DNA from: JAFMJV01 sp963800275
Lineage (GTDB): Bacteria > Chloroflexota > Limnocylindria > Limnocylindrales > CSP1-4
Direction: 5' to 3'
Length of the DNA stretch: 64,000 nucleotides
Assembly (NCBI GenBank): GCA_963800275.1
Contig: CAWDAI010000002.1
Coordinates: 186,001-250,000 of the forward strand
The notes below the pieces were generated by a model. That model was not told where the DNA came from. It did not search any database and saw nothing but the letters and a program-made list of their open reading frames with translations. A program made the position numbers and the translations under genes. This document shows positions 49,603-56,895 of the stretch, one piece after another. Within the stretch, counting starts at the first letter, position 1. Each line of letters begins with the position of its first letter.

Positions 49603-51044
49603 CGGTTGCCGACCCCGACCTCGACGTCGCGGAAGCGTGCGCCGCTGCTGCCGTGGCCCACGTGCATGGCCTGTCCGGGCTGGCCCTTGCCACAGTTGGT
49701 CACGCCCACCAGCTCCCAGCTGCTCGCGTCGGCGACCGCATCGCAGGAGCCCCAGAAGCGAGGGGTGATGCCGGTGTAGGTGGCGTTGCGGTAGAGCTGT
49801 CCCAGCGCGCCGGCGCGGATCTCGCGCGCCAGCTCCACCCCGAACTGGAAGTTGAGCCGCAGGTCGTCGATGGACCAGCTGCGGTTGCTCATGAGCAGGA
49901 GGCCGTCCTCGGTGTCCGCGATGATGTCGTCGAGGCTCATGCCCTCGCGCGGCTCGAGGTTGACGTTGGTCATGCGGATCAGGGGCAGGCGGTTCCAGCC
50001 GTCGGCGCGCATGGCCCCGCCGCTGCGCCGCCCGATCCGTGGTGCCGTCTCACGGCTGGAGAGGTAGCCCGTCAGTCGCCCTGCGCTGACCAGCGGTACG
50101 CGCTGTGCCACCACGCCCTCGTCATCCCAGCCGAAGGTGCCCAGGCCGCCGGGCACCGTGGCGTCAGCGGTGATGGTGACCAGCTCGGAACCGTAGGCGA
50201 AGCCCTCGGCCAGCCTGTCGGTGGTCAGGAAGCTGGTGCCGGCGTAGGCAGCCTCGCTGCCGAACACGCGATCGAGCTCCGTGGGATGGCCACAGGACTC
50301 GTGGATCTGGAGGTACAGCTGGGAGGGATGGAGCACGATCGTGCGTCGTCCCGGCGGCAGCACCGGTGCGGACAGCAGAGCGACTGCCTCCTCCGCCAGG
50401 CTTGGGGCACGGCCGGGCAGGTCGAGCCGGCGGATGTGCTCGTAGCCGCCGGCCCGATAGCCACCCGACTCGGGGTAGCTGCGACGCTGCACGTCGTCGT
50501 CGCTCGCGGCCTTGACCTCCAGGCTGGCTCCGACGTGGGTGATGACCTGCTCCGTGCGGGAGCCATCGGTGGCCGCGAAGCCCTTCCACTCGCGGAACGC
50601 GTGGTAGCCAGCGCTGGTGGTGGTCGTGCCGGGCACGGCGGCCATCGCCCGCTCCGCCCGCAGCAGCAGCTCCACGGTCTGGTCCAGCGGCACCGCGAAG
50701 GGGTCCTCCTCCACGGGCGTCTCGTAGCGGCCTCGCGCCACCGGACGATCGCTCAGCACCACGTGCTCGTGGGCGTAGCGTGCCGAGGCGCGTGCGATGC
50801 GTACGGCCTCGCCGGCGACGCGATCGGCCTCCGGCCCGGCCATGCGGCCGGAGCTGGCGAAGCCCCAGGCGCCGTCCACGAGGGCGCGCACACCGAACCC
50901 CTCTGATTCGCTCTGGCTGGTGCCCTCGACGCGGCCGGCCTTCACATCCACGCCCTGCTGCAGGCGCCGTACGACCCGCACATCCGCATAGGTGGCGCCG
51001 AGCCGGGCGGCAGTGTCGAGGGCGCGTGCGGCGACGTCGGTCAT
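49599..51044 (-). CDS. tldD: TldD family zinc metallopeptidase
   Basis: 481 aa. Catalytic subunit of the TldD/TldE peptidase. The zinc site HExxxH is seen as LQIHESCGHPTELDRV, and the third ligand region near the end as NCGKGQPGQAMHVGHGSSG. Other conserved parts: GFGVRALVDGAWGFASS, MTNVNLEPREGMSLDDIIAD. It follows the secreted peptidase gene by nine bases and overlaps tldE. Confidence 0.94.
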   Translation of the reverse strand: MTDVAARALDTAARLGATYADVRVVRRLQQGVDVKAGRVEGTSQSESEGFGVRALVDGAWGFASSGRMAGPEADRVAGEAVRIARASARYAHEHVVLSDRPVARGRYETPVEEDPFAVPLDQTVELLLRAERAMAAVPGTTTTSAGYHAFREWKGFAATDGSRTEQVITHVGASLEVKAASDDDVQRRSYPESGGYRAGGYEHIRRLDLPGRAPSLAEEAVALLSAPVLPPGRRTIVLHPSQLYLQIHESCGHPTELDRVFGSEAAYAGTSFLTTDRLAEGFAYGSELVTITADATVPGGLGTFGWDDEGVVAQRVPLVSAGRLTGYLSSRETAPRIGRRSGGAMRADGWNRLPLIRMTNVNLEPREGMSLDDIIADTEDGLLLMSNRSWSIDDLRLNFQFGVELAREIRAGALGQLYRNATYTGITPRFWGSCDAVADASSWELVGVTNCGKGQPGQAMHVGHGSSGARFRDVEVGVGNR

Positions 51045-51053
51045 CGGTTGGCG

Positions 51054-52262
51054 TCAGCCTATCAGGGCAGGGGGTGCATCGGCCCAGGCGTCGGGCACCG
51101 GCCCGGGTTCGACCGGCTGCGGTCCGTAGGGGGTCGGTGGCTCCGCCCCCAGCGAGGCCAGCCAGCCAAGGTCGAAGGCTTCGAAATCCTGGCCGGTGGC
51201 CCGCCTGAAGGCGCCGTCGAGTCCCCTGCCCTCGCCGAAGGCCTTCAGCAGCTCCACCAGCGCCGGCTCGCCCTGGGTGTCCACGAGGTACTCGACCGCG
51301 ACATGGCTCTCCGCGTAGGCCAGGCTCTGGCGGCTGGCGCGCGTCGGGAACTGGCCACCGAGGCCCTCGAGCGGGATGATCGCGCCAGCCCGTGCGGCGG
51401 CCTCCACGGTCGCCTGGTCGGCTTCCGAGTGGCCGCGCGAGAGGTACACCGCGACGCCCTCGTTGAGCCAGCGCGGCGGGTACTGGTAGGGATTTTCAAC
51501 GACATCGTGGAAGACGAGATGGCTCAGCTCGTGCGAGATGACCTCGGTCACCCAGGCGGAGTCGATCTGGCTCGGTTCGATGAGCCCGAAGAGCGAGCGT
51601 GACGCGATGTGCGCCTGCCCTCCCACGTTCTCGCGTGTGGCCGGGCCCATCGCCTGGCGGAACGCCCGCGTGTCGGTGTAGATGAAGAAGTCGACCGGCT
51701 GGAGCTCGTCGATGCCGAGGAGCGTGGCGGCCTTATCGAGAGCCTCCTCGGCGATCTTCAGGGCACGGCGCGCGAAATCCTCACCGCCCTCGTAGGTCCA
51801 CACGCGCACACCCTCGCCCTCCAGCAGACTCCAATCGAAGCGACGGTCCACCACTCGATGGCCGGCCGATGGGCCCTCCACCGAGCCGTCCGGCGTCACC
51901 GCCCGGAAGTGGTAGCGCCAGCTGGTGTTGGGCGCGATGTAGCCACCCTGCGAGACCGAGGCCCGCCAGCGGTCGCCTTCGCGCTCGACGTTCGCGATCG
52001 CCACTCGGTCACTACCTTCGCCCGGCTGGCGCGTGACCAGTTCCACGCGCAGCGGCGGGGTATCCGCGCTGAAGGTGGTGGTGAAGGACACGTCCTCGCC
52101 GAAGTCGCCGCTGGCGGCCGGCTCGTCGAAGTGCACACCGTCGACGGCCTGCGTGGCCCCGGCCAGGCCCAGCGCGAGCAGCAGCGCCAGCAGTGCCCCC
52201 ATCAGGCTCCGCAGCGGCGTCGGGGTCGGGGAGCCGACCGCCGTCCGGCTCATGGTGGTCAT
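51054..52262 (-). CDS. Secreted peptidase, MA-like zinc metallopeptidase
   Basis: 402 aa. Signal peptide (SLMGALLALLLALGLAGATQ), then a beta-rich domain (residues 45-140), then a gluzincin domain with HExxH as VISHELSHLVFHDVV and the downstream Glu region RWLNEGVAVYLSRGHSEAD, as in the peptidase_MA family. It likely acts outside the membrane on peptides or wall proteins. The start ATG overlaps the stop of the peptide-binding protein gene (ATGA). ATG 52253 is an alternative. Confidence 0.85.
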   Translation of the reverse strand: MTTMSRTAVGSPTPTPLRSLMGALLALLLALGLAGATQAVDGVHFDEPAASGDFGEDVSFTTTFSADTPPLRVELVTRQPGEGSDRVAIANVEREGDRWRASVSQGGYIAPNTSWRYHFRAVTPDGSVEGPSAGHRVVDRRFDWSLLEGEGVRVWTYEGGEDFARRALKIAEEALDKAATLLGIDELQPVDFFIYTDTRAFRQAMGPATRENVGGQAHIASRSLFGLIEPSQIDSAWVTEVISHELSHLVFHDVVENPYQYPPRWLNEGVAVYLSRGHSEADQATVEAAARAGAIIPLEGLGGQFPTRASRQSLAYAESHVAVEYLVDTQGEPALVELLKAFGEGRGLDGAFRRATGQDFEAFDLGWLASLGAEPPTPYGPQPVEPGPVPDAWADAPPALIG

Positions 52263-53992
52263 GTGCCGGCCCAGGCCAGGTCGGCGAAGCGCATGAGGCC
52301 GACGCCGGAGATCGCGCCGCCCTCGAGCCCGACGCGGCTGAGCCACCAGCTGGAGCCGTAGCCGAGCGGGATCAGCGGCGCTTCCTCGCGCACGATGGCC
52401 TGGGCCTGGCCGTAGAGTCGCGCCTGCTCGTCTGGCTCGCCCGTGGCAGCCGCGGCCGCGATGAGCTCATCGAAGCGCGCATCAGCCCAGCCGCTCATGT
52501 TGGCCGAGCTGTGGCTCTCGAGCAGCAACCCCAGGAAATCGTGTGCGTGCGGATAGTCAGCGCTCCAGGCCAGCGTCCACATGTCAGGCGTGTCCGCCTC
52601 CAGCAGGTAGCCGTGCTCGGCGAAGCCGCGCGTCTCGACACGCACCTCGATGCCCAGCTCGCGGGCCAGATCGGCGGCGATGGCCTCGCTCGGTCCGACC
52701 CCATACGTCGAGAGCGTGACCGCCGGGAAGCCTGCGCCGCCGGGGTAGCCGGCTGCGCGCAGCTGCTCGCGCGCCGCCTCCGGGTCGTACGGCAGGAGGT
52801 AGTCGCCCACGCCACGAGCGGCCACGCCCGGCGGCACGATCGAGGTCGGAGATGCGCCATCGGGATCGTCGAGCGCGGCCAGGCGCCGCCAGTCCACGGC
52901 CATGGCCACCGCCCGTCGGGCACTGGCATCGTCGAACGGCGGCTCGGTGGTATCGAAGCCGAGCAGCTGCACCACCATCTCGTCGGTCTCGCGCAGCTGC
53001 GGCCCGAGGTAGCGGTCGTAGCGGATCCAGCTCGCATCACTGCCCGCGATCGGCGTCCAGTCGACGGCCTCATCCTCGAACACGTCGACGTTGCTGCGAC
53101 CGCCGATGTCAGTCAGCACCGTCACCCGCGCGGTCGGCGCCGGCCCAGCCCAGTAGGTCTCATTGCGTTCCAGGCGCAGCTCGCCGACCTCGCTCGGCAC
53201 GGGCACGTACGCGCCACTGGCCACGAACCCCGAGCCCTCCTCCGGTCCCCGCGCCTGGTCATCGATGCCGGGGGGCACCACGGCCAGCGTGGGTGAGGCG
53301 GTGACGGCCGGGAAGAAGGCGGCGGGTGCCTCGAAATCCACGGTCAGCGTCCGGCCGTCCGCGTGCAGCCCGACGGCTTCCGCGCCCACCTCTCCCCGGC
53401 TGTAGGCGGCGGCACCGGCCACGTCATCGAGCAGGCTCGCGAGCGGGCTCGGAGCCGCCGGGTCGAGGACGCGCAGCCAGGAGCGCCGGACGTCGCCGGC
53501 GTCGAGCGGCGTGCCGTCGCTGAAGGTGAGGCCGGGGCGCAGCTCGAAGACCAGCCGGGCGCCGTCCGCCTCGATGCGCCAGTCCTCGGCCAGCGCAGGC
53601 TGCAGCTGGGATTCGACGTCCATGGCGGTGAGGCCCTCGTAGACCTGGCCCAGCACCTGCGCCGATAGTCCGTCAGAGATGGCCGCGGGATCCCACGACA
53701 GCGGGGCTCCGCCGGTGACCACGACGTCGGTATCGCCGGGCCGGGCCAGCGCTTCCTCGTCGGGCGCGGGCGTGACCGTCCAGGCGGCGAAGAGCCCGGC
53801 GACGATGAAGAAGCCGACGAGCAGGATGGTGCCCAGGCCCACGGCCCGGCTGCGGCCGCGCGGAGCGTCGTGGGCGGACCGGCCGGCTTGGCCCTCGGCG
53901 GCGGCGGGATCCTCGGGTCCGCCTGGCACGTCGGGAGGACCCGGCTCGTTCGACCTCGGCGGCCCGGGGCTCGGGGTCAGGCTCATCTCCAT
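52259..53992 (-). CDS. Membrane-anchored peptide-binding protein (SBP family 5)
   Basis: 577 aa. A Pro/Gly-rich cytoplasmic N-terminus is followed by one membrane helix (AVGLGTILLVGFFIVAGLFA, residues about 50-72), then a family 5 extracellular solute-binding domain of OppA/DppA type (PLSWDPAAISDGLSAQVLGQ, VYEGLTAMDVES, LVFELRPGLTFSDGTPL, TPDMWTLAWSADYPHAHDF). It is anchored by an uncleaved helix rather than a lipobox. No permease or ATPase gene is nearby. It sits between the two zinc peptidase genes, so it may capture peptides for or from them. Confidence 0.88.
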   Translation of the reverse strand: MEMSLTPSPGPPRSNEPGPPDVPGGPEDPAAAEGQAGRSAHDAPRGRSRAVGLGTILLVGFFIVAGLFAAWTVTPAPDEEALARPGDTDVVVTGGAPLSWDPAAISDGLSAQVLGQVYEGLTAMDVESQLQPALAEDWRIEADGARLVFELRPGLTFSDGTPLDAGDVRRSWLRVLDPAAPSPLASLLDDVAGAAAYSRGEVGAEAVGLHADGRTLTVDFEAPAAFFPAVTASPTLAVVPPGIDDQARGPEEGSGFVASGAYVPVPSEVGELRLERNETYWAGPAPTARVTVLTDIGGRSNVDVFEDEAVDWTPIAGSDASWIRYDRYLGPQLRETDEMVVQLLGFDTTEPPFDDASARRAVAMAVDWRRLAALDDPDGASPTSIVPPGVAARGVGDYLLPYDPEAAREQLRAAGYPGGAGFPAVTLSTYGVGPSEAIAADLARELGIEVRVETRGFAEHGYLLEADTPDMWTLAWSADYPHAHDFLGLLLESHSSANMSGWADARFDELIAAAAATGEPDEQARLYGQAQAIVREEAPLIPLGYGSSWWLSRVGLEGGAISGVGLMRFADLAWAGT

Positions 53993-53999
53993 CGCCGGC

Positions 54000-54713
54000 C
54001 TACCGGCGGGCGATGGAGATGTAGTAGAGCAGCGTGAGGATGGCGGTCACCGCCGCGGCCACGTAGGTCAGCGCGGCTGCGGTCAGCACCCGCTTGACGC
54101 CGTCCTCGTCCTGCGGCCGCGCCAGCATGCCCGTCTCGCGCAGCATCACCAGCGCTCGCCGGCTCGCCCCGATCTCCACGGGCAAGGTCAGGACGCTGAA
54201 CAGGACCATCAGGCCGAAGACGATGATGCCCAGCCAGAAGAGCCCCGTCAGGTTGAAGATGAGCCCGACGAAGATGAGCCCGTAGCTCAGCATCGGCGAG
54301 AAGGTGACCGCCGGCACGAGGAAGGCTCTCGCGCGCATGGCCACGCTGCCCTCGGCGTGCTGCTGGGCATGCCCGACCTCGTGTGCGGTCACGGCCATGG
54401 CCGCGACGGAGTCCCGCGAGGCCACCTCCTGGCTGAGCCCGATCTGCAGCGTGCGCGGGTCGAAGTGGTCGGACAGGCTGCCTGGCACGATCCTGAAGCT
54501 GATGCCGGTGGCCGACCCGCGCGCCTGCCCGAACGTGACTTCCTGCACCAGCTTCTGGCCCACGAGCATGCCTGCCAGGCCCGCGCTGTTCGACACCCGG
54601 TCCCACTTGGCGAAGGTGGACCTGATATACATCTGTGCGGCGCCGGAGATGACGAGCGTGGCGATGAAGAGGACGATATAGAGCGGGTCCAACCACAGAC
54701 CCCACAGCATCAT
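54000..54713 (-). CDS. Membrane zinc metallopeptidase (YugP-like, Zn_peptidase_2)
   Basis: 237 aa. An N-terminal helix (PLYIVLFIATLVISGAA), a zinc site HExxH as AVTAHEVGHAQQHAEG at about residue 110, and three C-terminal helices. The order, and phrases such as DHFDPRTLQIGLSQEVASRD, match the YugP/DUF neutral zinc peptidase family, whose physiological substrate is unknown. The two starting Met codons follow GGAGG by eight bases. First gene of a five-gene minus-strand operon. Confidence 0.9.
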   Translation of the reverse strand: MMLWGLWLDPLYIVLFIATLVISGAAQMYIRSTFAKWDRVSNSAGLAGMLVGQKLVQEVTFGQARGSATGISFRIVPGSLSDHFDPRTLQIGLSQEVASRDSVAAMAVTAHEVGHAQQHAEGSVAMRARAFLVPAVTFSPMLSYGLIFVGLIFNLTGLFWLGIIVFGLMVLFSVLTLPVEIGASRRALVMLRETGMLARPQDEDGVKRVLTAAALTYVAAAVTAILTLLYYISIARR

Positions 54714-54780
54714 GGTCGGTTCGGGCCTCCAGGGATTCGATGGCGAGGGCCAGCGTAGCGCAGCGGCCGCGGATACCCCT

Positions 54781-55593
54781 TCAGCGGCCGAGGTGGGAGA
54801 AGCGCGGCCACAACGAGAGGTCCAGGTCCGGCATCAGCTCCTTGAGCTCCAGGACCTCGGGCTCGTATTCCTCGATGAGCGCCTGTTCGTCCTTGCTCGG
54901 CACCGTCCGCTTGGCCCCGACCGTCTCGTTCACACGCGTCCGCACGAGGCGCGGATCCGGCTCGTAGGGCGGCAGCTCGAGGAACTCCAGGGTCCGCGCG
55001 AACTGTCCCGCCGGGTCGCGAGCGCACTGCTCGTACTGCAGCACCAGGATCCGGTCGCGTCCGACCGCCTCCGCCAGCCGGGCGATCTGGCGCCCATAGA
55101 AGCCGCGCATGCGCGCCTCCCGCTTGCCCGCCTTCTCGTCGCGCTGGCGCGAGCGGCGCCGGTTCTCCGCGTGCCACTGGTTGAGGCCCGAGCGATAGCG
55201 ATCCACGGGGTCGCGCACGATGGATAGCAGCTTCGCCGCCGGCGCGACCTCGCGGATCACCTCCGGCATCCGCGGGAGGGCCTGGTAGCGCGGGGTCCAC
55301 TCCCCGGCGAGGTGGCCGGGCAGGCGCGGGAACTGGCGCTCGTACCAGTCGCGCTGTGACTGCGGCACCGGTGATGCCTTCATGCGATCGAGCAGATGCA
55401 GCTCCTTGCGCCGAGGCACGCCGTCGATCAGCGGGTGGCCCACCAGCAGCGCCCACCACCACGTGGTCCCGGCCTTGTGCACGCCAACGCCGATGAAGTC
55501 GGGCGGGCCGGTGCCGGCGCCCTCGGGGATGGCCGGCGCCTGGCGACCGCGGCGGTCGGCCTTGCTGGCGGGTCCAGGGCGGGGTTCGGTCAT
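54781..55593 (-). CDS. Sulfotransferase family protein
   Basis: 270 aa. Transfers sulfate from PAPS to an acceptor. The 5'-phosphosulfate loop is DFIGVGVHKAGTTWWWALL and the 3'-phosphate site is AKLLSIVRDPVDRYRSGLNQ. The middle (AENRRRSRQRDEKAGKREAR) is strongly basic. It resembles bacterial relatives of heparan N-deacetylase/N-sulfotransferases. The long frame upstream of ATG 55593 is antisense to the next gene. A TAGAAT -10-like box lies eight bases before the ATG. Confidence 0.88.
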   Translation of the reverse strand: MTEPRPGPASKADRRGRQAPAIPEGAGTGPPDFIGVGVHKAGTTWWWALLVGHPLIDGVPRRKELHLLDRMKASPVPQSQRDWYERQFPRLPGHLAGEWTPRYQALPRMPEVIREVAPAAKLLSIVRDPVDRYRSGLNQWHAENRRRSRQRDEKAGKREARMRGFYGRQIARLAEAVGRDRILVLQYEQCARDPAGQFARTLEFLELPPYEPDPRLVRTRVNETVGAKRTVPSKDEQALIEEYEPEVLELKELMPDLDLSLWPRFSHLGR

Positions 55594-55707
55594 GGGGGCC
55601 GATTCTACCGAGGCGGGGCTGTGGCTGGATGGGCGCCGGAGTAGAGTCGACCGCTGAAGCTTTCGCGGTCGTCCCCGGGCCGCACCACCGCCGCGAGGGA
55701 TCGAACC

Positions 55708-56763
55708 ATGACCGATCGACCTGTGAACGCCAAGCCCGTCGTCCTGCTCCGACCCGCGCCGCAGGTGACCAGCCGCATCTTCAGCGAGGATGCGCTGCGC
55801 CGACTGCACGAGCGCTACACCGTCATCGACGGCGAGGCCGACCCGTCGGAAGCGGCCATCGACGCCTGCCTGCCGGAGGTCTTCGCCATCGTCGGCCAGC
55901 CGGACCTGCCGCGCGAGCGCCTGGAGCGAGCGCCCAAGCTGCGCGGGATCCTCAACGTCGAGGGCAACCTCTTTCAGAACGTCGATTACGAGGCCTGCTT
56001 CGAGCGCGGGGTCAACGTGGCCGTCTGCGCCCCGGTCTATGCCCAGGCCGTGGCCGAGTTCTCGCTGGGCCTGGCCATCGACCTTGCTCGTGGCATCAGC
56101 CGCGAGGACCGCGCCTTCCGCGAGGGACGCGAGGGCTATGTCTTCCAGTCCACCGGCGACTCCATCCTGCTGCGTGGATCGGCGATGGGCATCGTCGGCT
56201 TCGGCAACATCGGTCGCGCGCTGCTGCCCTTGTTGGAGCCGTTCCGGCCGAGCACGATCCGCTGCTATGACCCCTGGCTGCCCGACTCGGTCGTCCGCGA
56301 GGCCGGGATGGAGCCCGCGTCGCTCGAGGAGGTCCTCTCGACGAGCACCTTCCTCTTCATCCTCGCCACCGTCACCGACGATTCGACCCACCTGCTCGAC
56401 GCGCAGAACATGCCGCTCATCCCGGCGGGCGCGCGGGTGGTGCTGACGAGCCGCGCGGCCGTGGTCGACTTCGATGCGTTCGTGCGCTACGCCGGTGAAG
56501 GCCGCTTCTTCGCGGCCACCGATGTCTGGCCCGAGGAGCCGGCTCCGGCCGACCATCCCGCGCGCTCGAACGAGGGCATGGTCCTGCAGGCGCATCGCGC
56601 CGGTGGGCTGCCGGTGGTCTTCCCGCAGATCGGCGAGATGGTGCTCGACGACCTCGCGCTCATGGAGCAGGGCCTGCCGCCGGTGCGCAACCAGCTGGCC
56701 CGGCGCGAGCTGGTTGGTCGCTACCGTTCCCGGCCGGTGCAGTCGGACGCGATGGACGGGTAG
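55708..56763 (+). CDS. D-isomer-specific 2-hydroxyacid dehydrogenase
   Basis: 351 aa NAD(P)-dependent oxidoreductase. Rossmann motif MGIVGFGNIGRALLPLLEP at about residue 155, catalytic Arg in VVLTSRAAVVDFDAF, Glu in ATDVWPEEPAPADHP and His in VLQAHRAGGLP. The substrate-binding half is at the N-terminus. GAGGGA precedes the ATG by about seven bases and TAGAGT (55642-55647) is a possible -10. Substrate not assignable. The gene diverges from the sulfotransferase. Confidence 0.9.
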   Translation: MTDRPVNAKPVVLLRPAPQVTSRIFSEDALRRLHERYTVIDGEADPSEAAIDACLPEVFAIVGQPDLPRERLERAPKLRGILNVEGNLFQNVDYEACFERGVNVAVCAPVYAQAVAEFSLGLAIDLARGISREDRAFREGREGYVFQSTGDSILLRGSAMGIVGFGNIGRALLPLLEPFRPSTIRCYDPWLPDSVVREAGMEPASLEEVLSTSTFLFILATVTDDSTHLLDAQNMPLIPAGARVVLTSRAAVVDFDAFVRYAGEGRFFAATDVWPEEPAPADHPARSNEGMVLQAHRAGGLPVVFPQIGEMVLDDLALMEQGLPPVRNQLARRELVGRYRSRPVQSDAMDG

Positions 56764-56813
56764 GCGAGTCGCTTCTTCCGGCCGGCGCCGGCCGGTGCCG
56801 GGGCGCCGATCGA

Positions 56814-56850
56814 GCACGATCGCAGCCCTCTCGAGGAGGAGGGCGATCGT
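56814..56850. terminator. Bidirectional hairpin between convergent genes
   Basis: CACGATC (56814-56820) pairs with GATCGTG (56844-56850) and GCCCTC (56824-56829) with GAGGGC (56838-56843), separated by a GCA bulge and an 8-nt loop. It lies between the stops of the dehydrogenase and the CoA ligase, which face each other. An adjacent 18-base perfect palindrome at 56778-56795 (repeats of ccgg) may add to it. Confidence 0.6.
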
Positions 56851-56895
56851 GGTTGCGTCTCGGCTCTGGCGCCGTCGGCTCGAAGCGGTCCTCCG

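Noticed and set aside
55594..56817. Upstream extension of the sulfotransferase frame
   Set aside because: Antisense to the 2-hydroxyacid dehydrogenase; the sulfotransferase motif begins right after ATG 55593.
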